Below, piece after piece: positions 1 through 6,200 of a DNA stretch of 10,961 nt. The position numbers and the translations under genes are program-made. Each line of letters begins with the position of its first letter. The first letter of the stretch is position 1. A model generated the notes under the pieces. It was given only the letters and a program-made list of their open reading frames with translations. It made no database searches and was not told where the DNA came from. Source of the DNA: Thiomicrospira sp. UBA5634 (GTDB lineage: Bacteria > Pseudomonadota > Gammaproteobacteria > Thiomicrospirales > Thiomicrospiraceae); the NCBI GenBank assembly GCA_002421475.1, contig DIJW01000065.1, positions 1 to 10,961 of the forward strand, in the 5' to 3' direction.

Positions 1-460
1 GGCATTAATCCTTGCGCGCCAAGCCGAAAGTCTGGGCGAAGTTCCGGTTGGTGCAGTTGTCGTAAAAAACCAGCAGTTGATAGGTTACGGTTTTAATCAG
101 TCAATCACGCTCAATGATCCCAGTGCGCATGCCGAGGTTATGGCGTTAAGAATGGCTGGGCAGGTATTGACGAATTATAGATTACCTGACACGACCTTGT
201 ATGTAACGTTAGAGCCTTGTGCAATGTGTGCTACAACCATGGTTCATGCAAGGGTTGCCAGATTGGTTTATGGTGCTGTTGATTTAAAAACAGGGGCAGC
301 TGGATCAGTACTCAATTTAACTGACTATGCAGTGTTTAACCATCAACTAAGTTGTGTGTCGGGTGTTTTGCAGCAAGATTGTTCTAGTCTATTGTCTAAT
401 TTCTTTAAACTACGCAGAGCTCAACATAAAGCAAAAAAGGTATCTGGCTCATTCACTTAG
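1..460 (+). CDS. tadA: tRNA-specific adenosine deaminase TadA, 5' end outside the window
   Basis: TadA deaminates the wobble adenosine A34 of tRNA-Arg(ACG) to inosine in the cytoplasm, an essential reaction in most bacteria. The reading frame is open from base 2, so the N-terminus is missing; the TTG at 77 is only an internal codon. About 152 residues are visible. They contain the zinc-binding and catalytic signature of the cytidine/deoxycytidylate deaminase fold: HAE at bases 128-136 (zinc histidine plus the proton-shuttle glutamate) and PCAMC, whose cysteine codons begin at 218 and 227. The upstream stretch GEVPVGAVVV is the usual first strand of TadA. The C-terminal FFKLRR segment also fits the family. 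The family is normally about 150-170 residues, so only a few to some twenty residues should be missing. No functional link to the chemotaxis genes downstream is implied. Confidence 0.95.
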   Translation, partial: ALILARQAESLGEVPVGAVVVKNQQLIGYGFNQSITLNDPSAHAEVMALRMAGQVLTNYRLPDTTLYVTLEPCAMCATTMVHARVARLVYGAVDLKTGAAGSVLNLTDYAVFNHQLSCVSGVLQQDCSSLLSNFFKLRRAQHKAKKVSGSFT

Positions 461-467
461 TAGCTTC

Positions 468-507
468 TTAAAGTAAAAAAAGGTTCGAAAAGATTTTTTT
501 ACTTTAA
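468..507. repeat. AT-rich perfect inverted repeat after tadA (possible weak terminator or operator)
   Basis: Two perfect 14-base arms, TTAAAGTAAAAAAA at 468-481 and its reverse complement at 494-507, flank a 12-base spacer that itself contains the palindrome TTCGAA. It lies 7 bases after the tadA stop and about 110 bases before cheD. The stem has almost no G-C pairs, so it would be a weak terminator. The dyad could instead be a binding site controlling the chemotaxis cluster. The symmetry is read directly; the role is inferred. Confidence 0.5.
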
Positions 508-613
508 TGTGATTTTGTTGATGATTGGATTGAATCCTTTGTAACCGAGTGGAATTTGTCGGGTTCAAGGGGTATTATGACTATATTTGGTTTACTGGAA
601 AGTTATTAGACTT

Positions 614-1189
614 ATGCAGAAAAGTATCGACCCAGCAGAAGGGATTTTGACGATAAAAATTTTACCTGGTGAGTTTTATGTCACCAAGGAAGAAGAGCGT
701 ATCGAAACGGTATTGGGTTCATGTATATCAGCGTGCGTACGAGATCCAGTTTCCGGTGTTGGCGGCATGAACCATTTTATGTTACCAGTCGATAAGAACA
801 GCGCTCGAGGAGTTGAATTATCAGACGCGAATCGGTATGGCAACTATGCAATGGAAAATATGATCAACGCTCTTCTGAGATCCGGCGCTAAGCGCGAGCG
901 TTTAGAGTTTAAAATATTCGGTGGCGGGCGTATTATGAGCTCGATGACTAATATTGGATGGTATAACATAGGCTTTGTGTTTGATTACATTTATACTGAA
1001 GGCTTTAAGGTGGTGTCGCAGGATATTGGTGACATTTATCCGCGTAAAGTTATGTACTATCCTTTAACCGGACGAGTACGAGTGAGGCGTTTGAATGCCA
1101 TGCATAACCAATCGCTTGTTGACCAAGAAAGTCAATACTTTCAAAATATTGAACATAAACCGGTGGAAGGTGATGTTGAGCTGTTTTAA
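614..1189 (+). CDS. cheD: CheD, chemoreceptor glutamine deamidase
   Basis: CheD hydrolyses specific receptor glutamines to glutamates and tunes adaptation in chemotaxis. The 191-residue product has the family's catalytic core: T32, C37 in the segment TVLGSCISAC, and H54 in GGMNHFMLP, matching the Thr-Cys-His triad known from Thermotoga CheD. FGGGR later in the chain is also typical. I chose ATG 614 because GGAAAG lies at 597-602, 11 bases upstream. An in-frame TTG at 587 would add nine residues (MVYWKVIRL) but has no clear ribosome binding site. The protein ends in GDVELF, and the CheZ-like product two genes downstream ends in EIELF. The gene is followed by cheA after about 90 bases. CheD usually sits beside cheR, cheB or receptor genes, none of which is seen here. 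Confidence 0.93.
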   Translation: MQKSIDPAEGILTIKILPGEFYVTKEEERIETVLGSCISACVRDPVSGVGGMNHFMLPVDKNSARGVELSDANRYGNYAMENMINALLRSGAKRERLEFKIFGGGRIMSSMTNIGWYNIGFVFDYIYTEGFKVVSQDIGDIYPRKVMYYPLTGRVRVRRLNAMHNQSLVDQESQYFQNIEHKPVEGDVELF

Positions 1190-1224
1190 TGTTCAAAGCA
1201 ACTTGTAGATAATAATGAGTGTGG

Positions 1225-1244
1225 ATCAAGTTATAGCACTTGAT
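1225..1244. repeat. Short inverted repeat upstream of cheA
   Basis: ATCAAGT (1225-1231) and ACTTGAT (1238-1244) form a perfect 7-bp dyad around a 6-base spacer, about 35 bases before the cheA start. It could form a small hairpin in the cheD-cheA leader or be an operator half-site pair. Such a short dyad can arise by chance. Confidence 0.3.
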
Positions 1245-1266
1245 GAATAGATAGAGTTAAGTTTTC

Positions 1267-1272
1267 TGAGGA
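1267..1272 (+). promoter_or_regulatory. Ribosome binding site that decides the cheA start
   Basis: TGAGGA (1267-1272) contains GAGG at 1268-1271. It is only 2 bases from the ATG at 1274 but 8 bases from the ATG at 1280. The second ATG is therefore the more likely start of cheA. Confidence 0.65.
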
Positions 1273-1279
1273 TATGATC

Positions 1280-3379
1280 ATGGACATGATGGAAACATTT
1301 CGACAAACCTACTTGGAAGAAAGCTTTGAGGGCTTGGAGATCATGGAGACAGGTCTGCTTGAGTTGCCTCCAGGACGTCCTGATTCAGAAAAAATAAACG
1401 AGATTTTTCGTGCCGCGCACTCTATTAAAGGAGGAAGCGGCACGTTTGGTTTTATAGAAATCGCAGGATTTACTCACGTTTTGGAAACATTGCTAGATGA
1501 GATGCGTGACTATAAGCGTGATGTAACTCAAGAAGCCATTGATGTTATGTTGGCGGCAGTGGACGTGTTGCGTGACATGTTAACAAAGTTGCAAAACCAT
1601 CAGCCGATTGACGAAAGGCGTGCGGCTAGCGTTCAGGCTCAGTTGGAAGCTATATTAGGCATGGCACCATCAGAAACAGCAGTCAAAAGCCAAAATAATC
1701 AAACCGTAGCCACAAAAAGTGCGATGCCAACCAGTTGGGTTATTAAAATGGTGCCAGAAAAAGGTTTATTACAAACTGGTAACGAGCCGATTCGTATTTT
1801 TCGTGAGCTGCAGAGCTTAGGTAAACTAGATGTAACTGCCCACACTGATAATTTGCCGTCGATTGATAATTTTAATCCTGAAGAACTGAATTTAAGTTGG
1901 ACACTCGTGTTATCGGGAATGGAGGTTGAGTTGGACGATATAAAAGAAGTGTTTGAATGGATTGATGGCGATGGAGCTCAAATCTCTATTGAAGCTCCTA
2001 TAACTTCATCAGCGACTACACATCAGTCTGAGTCAACTTCGGCGGCTACTGTGTCAGCTGTCAAACCTGTTGCCACACCGGCAACTATCTCAACGCCTGC
2101 AAGTTCAACTGAAAACAGTGCAATTAAGGATGCATCGGCTCAGAAAAAGGCACCACAACAAGATGGCTCGATTCGAGTTAATTTAAGCAAAATTGATCAA
2201 ATGGTTAATTTAGTCGGGGAGTTGGTTATTACTCAGTCTATGTTGAGCCAATTTGGTGATCAAGCTGAGCAGAATCCTGATAGTACAGAGTGGATTGATA
2301 AATTAAAGGAAGGTTTGACGCATTTAGAACGTCATACTCGTGAGTTGCAAGAAAGTGTGATGAATATTCGGATGTTGCCGGTAAGTTTTGCCTTTAACCG
2401 GATGCCGCGTATTGTGCATGATGTCAGCCAGAAACTCGGAAAAAACATTGAATTATTAATGGAAGGTGAAAATACCGAGCTTGATAAAACAATGTTGGAG
2501 CAGCTTACTGATCCACTGGTTCATATTGTACGCAACTCAATAGATCATGGTATTGAAAGTCCAGCAGATCGTATTGCTGCAGGTAAGCCGGAGAAAGGTG
2601 TTGTTAAAATGGCCGCATTCCATCAAGGCGGTAATATTTTGATTCAAATTACGGATGATGGTGCGGGCATTAATATAGATAAAGTTCGCCAAAAAGCAAT
2701 TGAAAAAGGTGTAATTGATCCAGATAGTAATTTAAGTCATGAAGAAGTGGTTGATTTGATTTTCCATCCAGGATTCTCAACAGCAGATGTAGTGAGTGAT
2801 GTATCTGGACGAGGCGTCGGCATGGATGTCGTTCGTCGTAATATTCGTGGCTTAGGCGGTACTGTTGAAGTGAAAACGAAGCGCGGTGAAGGAAGTGTGT
2901 TTACGATTCGTTTGCCCCTAACATTAGCTATCCTTGATGGTCAATTAGCTTCTGTTGGTAGTCAGACGTATGTTTTCCCATTAGTTTCGATTGTTGAATC
3001 AATTCAAGTTGATAAATCTTTGGTAAAAGGTATTGCGGGTCAAGCTGAACTATATAAATTACGTGATCAATACATCCCTGTTATTCGTTTACACAATCGC
3101 TTTGGTGTAGAAGATGCAAAAAATGATTTGGCAGAGGGATTGTTGGTTGTAGTTGAGGAAGGTGGACGTCGGGCTGGTATTTTTGTTGATGATTTATTGG
3201 GTCAGCAGCAAGTAGTAATTAAAAGCTTAGAAAGTAACTTCATGAAAATAGGCGGTATTGCAGGCGCAACAATTTTAGGTGATGGTACTGTGGCGTTGAT
3301 ACTGGATGTGGCTGAAGCAGTGACGAGTCATAAGACGAGTAGTGCTGACAAAAGTGCTCAAATCAGTGCCGCTGCTTAA
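1280..3379 (+). CDS. cheA: CheA, chemotaxis sensor histidine kinase
   Basis: CheA autophosphorylates in response to chemoreceptors and passes phosphate to CheY (and CheB). The 699-residue product has the full architecture. The P1 HPt domain carries the phospho-accepting H47 in AAHSIKGGSGTFGF. A P2-like response-regulator docking domain spans about 153-238. A linker rich in Ala, Ser, Thr and Pro spans about 239-295. P3 dimerisation helices follow at about 298-375. The P4 HATPase domain has an N box (VRNSIDHGIE near 417), G1 (DDGAGI near 460) and G2 (GRGVGM near 511). The P5 CheW-like domain runs from about 550 to the end. Nothing essential is missing. ATG 1280 is chosen from the ribosome binding site spacing; ATG 1274 is also possible. 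The next gene's ribosome binding site overlaps this stop codon, so the two are probably translationally coupled. Confidence 0.97.
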   Translation: MDMMETFRQTYLEESFEGLEIMETGLLELPPGRPDSEKINEIFRAAHSIKGGSGTFGFIEIAGFTHVLETLLDEMRDYKRDVTQEAIDVMLAAVDVLRDMLTKLQNHQPIDERRAASVQAQLEAILGMAPSETAVKSQNNQTVATKSAMPTSWVIKMVPEKGLLQTGNEPIRIFRELQSLGKLDVTAHTDNLPSIDNFNPEELNLSWTLVLSGMEVELDDIKEVFEWIDGDGAQISIEAPITSSATTHQSESTSAATVSAVKPVATPATISTPASSTENSAIKDASAQKKAPQQDGSIRVNLSKIDQMVNLVGELVITQSMLSQFGDQAEQNPDSTEWIDKLKEGLTHLERHTRELQESVMNIRMLPVSFAFNRMPRIVHDVSQKLGKNIELLMEGENTELDKTMLEQLTDPLVHIVRNSIDHGIESPADRIAAGKPEKGVVKMAAFHQGGNILIQITDDGAGINIDKVRQKAIEKGVIDPDSNLSHEEVVDLIFHPGFSTADVVSDVSGRGVGMDVVRRNIRGLGGTVEVKTKRGEGSVFTIRLPLTLAILDGQLASVGSQTYVFPLVSIVESIQVDKSLVKGIAGQAELYKLRDQYIPVIRLHNRFGVEDAKNDLAEGLLVVVEEGGRRAGIFVDDLLGQQQVVIKSLESNFMKIGGIAGATILGDGTVALILDVAEAVTSHKTSSADKSAQISAAA

Positions 3380-3384
3380 AGAGG
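3378..3384 (+). promoter_or_regulatory. Ribosome binding site overlapping the cheA stop codon
   Basis: AAAGAGG at 3378-3384 shares two bases with the cheA TAA (3377-3379). It is 1 base from the ATG at 3386 but 7 bases from the ATG at 3392, which makes 3392 the likely start of the CheZ-like gene. Ribosomes ending on cheA could re-initiate here. Confidence 0.65.
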
Positions 3385-3391
3385 TATGAGC

Positions 3392-3970
3392 ATGTCACAA
3401 TTGCATGATTATGTTTTAGGTGCAAAAGAGGTTCAGCAAACGATTTTGATCCTAAACTTATCGATAGCTCAAATTGAGTTATCGATTTCTGAAGGTGATC
3501 ACTCAGTTAATGCATTGATTGATTCATTTCGTTTTATGTCACAGCATATTGAAGAAATTCAGTCCGCGACTAAACAGATAGGTTCGATATCTACTGATAA
3601 TTCAGACTTACAGCAGCAGCACTCGTTATTACTAAGCCAAACGGACGAGTTAGCTTTAAAAATGCAACAGGCCATTATTGCATTCCAATTTTATGACAAG
3701 TTAAGTCAACGTTTGGGGCATGTATCTCATGGCTTATCAGGACTGGCAGAAATTGTATCTCATGAAATGCGCGTTAAAGATGCAACAGAATGGGAAACGT
3801 TCAAAAAGTCTGTGCGTAGAGGCACAACTATGCGAGAGGAAGAGGAGCTGTTTGAATTGATTTTTGATCAGCATATTCCTTCGGTTCAAGCGATTGAAAT
3901 TATGAAAGAACGCATGTCACAACGAATGCATGAAGAGCAGAAACAGCATGAAGAAATTGAATTGTTCTAG
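3392..3970 (+). CDS. cheZ: CheZ-like CheY-phosphate phosphatase (DxxxQ motif)
   Basis: This 192-residue protein is predicted to be almost entirely helical, with long Gln- and Glu-rich stretches, like the helical hairpin of CheZ. The segment AIIAFQFYDKLSQRL aligns with the active-site helix of E. coli CheZ (MAQDFQDLTGQV). It keeps both catalytic residues at the same spacing: D102 and Q106 correspond to D143 and Q147, which position the water that hydrolyses CheY-phosphate. E. coli CheZ has 214 residues, so the length is slightly short. The C-terminal region after about residue 128 does not resemble E. coli CheZ, but the last residues (EEIELF) form an acidic/hydrophobic tail like the CheY-binding tail of CheZ. 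Position directly after cheA, with coupled translation, supports a role in resetting that pathway. Family assignment rests on one motif plus context, so it could be a distant relative rather than orthologous CheZ. Confidence 0.65.
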   Translation: MSQLHDYVLGAKEVQQTILILNLSIAQIELSISEGDHSVNALIDSFRFMSQHIEEIQSATKQIGSISTDNSDLQQQHSLLLSQTDELALKMQQAIIAFQFYDKLSQRLGHVSHGLSGLAEIVSHEMRVKDATEWETFKKSVRRGTTMREEEELFELIFDQHIPSVQAIEIMKERMSQRMHEEQKQHEEIELF

Positions 3971-3993
3971 CTAGATGTTCAAACCTTTAACAG

Positions 3994-4014
3994 AAAACCC
4001 CGTAAGGGGTTTTT
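3994..4014 (+). terminator. Intrinsic terminator of the chemotaxis cluster
   Basis: AAAACCCC (3994-4001), loop GTAA, GGGGTTTT (4006-4013) and one further T. A perfect 8-bp stem with a U-tract lies 24 bases after the CheZ-like stop. It separates the cluster from htpG. The A/T arms also allow some function in the reverse direction. Confidence 0.9.
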
Positions 4015-4026
4015 GTATTTTATGGC

Positions 4027-4055
4027 CTTGAAAAAAATGCTTAAAGCCTTATAAA
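4027..4055 (+). promoter_or_regulatory. Candidate htpG promoter with a heat-shock-like -35 element
   Basis: CTTGAA at 4027-4032 matches the sigma32 -35 consensus, but the facing -10 region (GCCTTATA, 4046-4053, 13-base spacing) matches CCCCATnT poorly. The overlapping pair TTGAAA (4028-4033) and TATAAA (4050-4055), spaced 16, is a reasonable sigma70 promoter. htpG is a classical sigma32 gene in Enterobacteria, so dual use is plausible but unproven here. Confidence 0.5.
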
Positions 4056-4092
4056 AAGCAATCCTTTTTTACAATACAGTGAGAGTGATGAA

Positions 4093-5988
4093 ATGACGAC
4101 TAATAGAGAAACCCACGTTTTTCAAACCGAAGTAAAACAATTATTAAAACTCATGATTCATGCGCTATACAGTAACAAAGAAATTTTCTTGCGCGAGTTA
4201 ATTTCTAATGCGTCAGATGCGTTAGATAAATTACGTTTTGAATCTGTTTCTAATGATGCTTTAACTGAAGGAGAATCAGAGCTAACGGTTCGTTTGGCAT
4301 TTGATAAATCAGCGCGAACGATTACGATCAGTGATAACGGAATCGGGATGACGCGTGATGAGGTTATTGAAAACATTGGTACTATTGCCAACTCAGGCAC
4401 TAAAAAATTCCTCGAAAAGTTGAGTGGAGATCAGGCGAAAGACAGCCATTTAATAGGTCAGTTTGGGGTTGGGTTTTATTCAGCATTTATCGTGGCTGAT
4501 AAGGTGACTTTAATTACGCGTAAAGCTGGAACAAACCCAGATGGAGCAGTTAGCTGGGAGTCAAATGGTGAAGGTGAGTTTACGTTAGAGAACGTGACCA
4601 AGCCAACCAAGGGTACGGATATTATTTTGCACTTAAAATCGGATATGGATGAGTTTTTAAGTGAATATCGCTTAAAGCAGGTAGTCACTACCTATTCGGA
4701 TCACATTAATTTTCCCATAAAAATGCGGAAGGCTGACGTTGAAAATGAAGAGGCAAAAACCGAAGAATGGGAACAGGTTAATAAAGCGACTGCGATTTGG
4801 ATGCAGCCAAAGTCTGAGCTAACAGAAGAAGAGTACGCAAATTTTTATCAGACTTTATCACATGATTTTGAAAAGCCCTTGGCAGTAATGCACAACAAAG
4901 TGGAGGGCACGCAAGAGTATACGTCATTACTTTACTTGCCGAAAAAAGCTCCTTTTGATTTATACGATCGTGAACGTCGTTATGGTCTTAAACTTTACGT
5001 CAAACGTGTATTCATTATGGATGATGCAGAGCACTTAATGCCGGCCTATCTGCGGTTTGTGCGTGGTGTCATAGATTCAAATGATTTACCTTTAAACGTA
5101 TCACGTGAAATTTTACAAAGTAACCAAGTGGTTGATAAGATTCGTTCAGCATCTGTGAAGAGAGTTTTGGAGCAGCTAAACAAGATGTCTGCCGCAGAAG
5201 ATCAAACAGATTATCAGCAGTTCTGGGATGCTTTTGGTCAAGTTATGAAGGAAGGGATTGTAGAGGATTTTGCTAATCGGGATAAGATTGCAAAACTGCT
5301 TAGATTTGCTTCAACCCATGATGAAAACAATGCTCAACAGCGTATCTCGTTAGTTGATTACATCAGCAGAATGCCTGAATCACAGGAAGCTATTTATTAT
5401 ATCGTAGCAGACAATTATGCAACGGCATTAGGTAGTCCTCATTTAGAGGGGTTTCGTAAAAAAGGCATTGAGGTATTAATCTTATCCGACCGGATTGATG
5501 AGTGGTTGGTTGCTCACTTGACTGAGTTTGATGGCAAACCTTTAAAATCAATTACGCACGGAGAAATTAAGGAGTTAGCTGAAGAAACTACAGAGAAATC
5601 ATTGTCTGAAGAGGAGAAGCAGCAGCGAGACTCTCTAAGTGATAAGCTTAAAAAAGCACTGGGTGATTTAGTTTCTGATGTCAGAATCACGCATCGTTTA
5701 ACAGACTCTCCTGCCTGTGTTGTCACAGAGGAGGGGGGCGTTAGCGCACACATGGCTCGATTATTGGAGCAAATGGGTCAGGCTATTATACCTAAGGTTA
5801 AACCTATTTTAGAGTTAAATCCCGAACATGTTTTGGTTAAGCGCTTGATTAGCATTGAGTCTGAAAGTGAACTTCAACAATGGGCGTTATTTTTGTTGGA
5901 GCAAGCTCAGTTAGCGGAGGGCGACCAGCTAACATCTCCCTCAGCGTTCATTAAACGTGTTAACCAATTATTAATCACTTCGCTATAG
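4093..5988 (+). CDS. htpG: HtpG, bacterial Hsp90 chaperone
   Basis: HtpG is the cytosolic ATP-dependent dimeric chaperone that works with DnaK on late folding of client proteins. The 631-residue product (E. coli 624) covers all three domains. The N-terminal GHKL ATPase domain has E35 and N39 in LRELISNASDALDKLRF (E34 and N38 in E. coli, catalytic and Mg/ATP binding), DNGIGM, and the GQFGVGFYSAF lid motif. The middle domain includes LYVKRVFIMDD and LPLNVSREILQ, whose arginine reaches the ATP phosphate. The C-terminal dimerisation domain ends in the IKRVNQLL helix. ATG 4093 follows GAGAG by about 7 bases, with no competing start. The gene is flanked by terminator-like hairpins on both sides, so it is probably monocistronic. 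No truncation or missing key residue was seen. Confidence 0.98.
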   Translation: MTTNRETHVFQTEVKQLLKLMIHALYSNKEIFLRELISNASDALDKLRFESVSNDALTEGESELTVRLAFDKSARTITISDNGIGMTRDEVIENIGTIANSGTKKFLEKLSGDQAKDSHLIGQFGVGFYSAFIVADKVTLITRKAGTNPDGAVSWESNGEGEFTLENVTKPTKGTDIILHLKSDMDEFLSEYRLKQVVTTYSDHINFPIKMRKADVENEEAKTEEWEQVNKATAIWMQPKSELTEEEYANFYQTLSHDFEKPLAVMHNKVEGTQEYTSLLYLPKKAPFDLYDRERRYGLKLYVKRVFIMDDAEHLMPAYLRFVRGVIDSNDLPLNVSREILQSNQVVDKIRSASVKRVLEQLNKMSAAEDQTDYQQFWDAFGQVMKEGIVEDFANRDKIAKLLRFASTHDENNAQQRISLVDYISRMPESQEAIYYIVADNYATALGSPHLEGFRKKGIEVLILSDRIDEWLVAHLTEFDGKPLKSITHGEIKELAEETTEKSLSEEEKQQRDSLSDKLKKALGDLVSDVRITHRLTDSPACVVTEEGGVSAHMARLLEQMGQAIIPKVKPILELNPEHVLVKRLISIESESELQQWALFLLEQAQLAEGDQLTSPSAFIKRVNQLLITSL

Positions 5989-6007
5989 ACGGTGGTGTGC
6001 AGTAATT

Positions 6008-6037
6008 AGACCACCAGGCCTGGTGGTCTGTATTTAT
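6008..6037 (+). terminator. Perfect 22-bp palindrome after htpG, probable terminator
   Basis: Bases 6008-6029 are a perfect palindrome: AGACCACCAGG and its reverse complement with no spacer. Twenty bases separate it from the htpG stop. The run that follows (GTATTTAT) is only moderately T-rich, so termination may be partial. A second GGTGGT at 5991-5996, just after the stop codon, can compete for the ACCACC of the left arm. Confidence 0.6.
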
Positions 6038-6065
6038 AGGTATATAAGAAAATTATTATCAAATA

Positions 6066-6107
6066 ATATTAGAATTTGTTGATATTAGGATTATTTTCTA
6101 CTAATAT
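6066..6107 (+). promoter_or_regulatory. Near-consensus sigma70 promoter with repeated ATATTAG heptamers
   Basis: TTGATA (6079-6084), a 17-base spacer and TAATAT (6102-6107) give 5/6 matches at each element with optimal spacing, and would start RNA near 6113-6115. The heptamer ATATTAG occurs at 6066-6072 and 6082-6088, and inverted (CTAATAT) at 6101-6107. The last two copies touch the -35 element and overlap the -10, an operator-like arrangement. The elements are read directly; activity is inferred. Confidence 0.6.
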
Positions 6108-6112
6108 AGGGG

Positions 6113-6200
6113 CTGTTGTTATTCAACAACTCCTCTTGAAGAGCTTTTATTGTCCGAATGGTACAAGCCCGCTTTAACTTAGTTAAAGCGGGTTTTTTTT
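6113..6200 (+). ncRNA. Candidate intergenic small RNA, about 87 nt
   Basis: A strong-looking promoter and a strong terminator on the + strand enclose about 87 bases between htpG and the convergent FKBP gene, with no coding capacity that I can support. The predicted RNA folds simply. Hairpin 1 is GTTGTT (6115-6120) with AACAAC (6125-6130). A small CTC/GAG stem lies around 6133-6143. Hairpin 2 is TTGTCC (6150-6155) with GG-ACAA (6160-6166, one bulged base). The terminator stem is at 6168-6192, followed by eight T. A U-rich single-stranded stretch (CUUUUAU, 6144-6150) before hairpin 2 could be an Hfq site. I do not recognise a known RNA family. The RNA's 3' end overlaps the FKBP stop codon on the other strand by only about 2 bases, so antisense action on that mRNA's 3' end is limited. 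Confidence 0.5.
6168..6200 (+). terminator. Strong intrinsic terminator at the end of the candidate sRNA
   Basis: CCCGCTTTAACT (6168-6179) pairs with AGTTAAAGCGGG (6181-6192) around one central T, so the real loop is about five bases. Eight T follow (6193-6200). The T-tract is on the + strand only; read from the FKBP side the stem is preceded by A's and followed by CTTGTACC. It therefore serves a + strand transcript, although htpG already has its own hairpin 140 bases earlier. Confidence 0.9.

Noticed and set aside
587..613. N-terminal extension of CheD from TTG 587
   Set aside because: Rare start codon with no ribosome site, adding a segment (VYWKVIRL) not typical of CheD. ATG 614 is better placed.
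1215..1250. Eleven-codon frame (MSVDQVIALDE) between cheD and cheA
   Set aside because: No ribosome binding site and too short to judge; most likely chance.
4158..5753. Three minus-strand open frames of 70-80 codons inside htpG
   Set aside because: They lie fully within a highly conserved gene, have no ribosome sites and no recognisable product.
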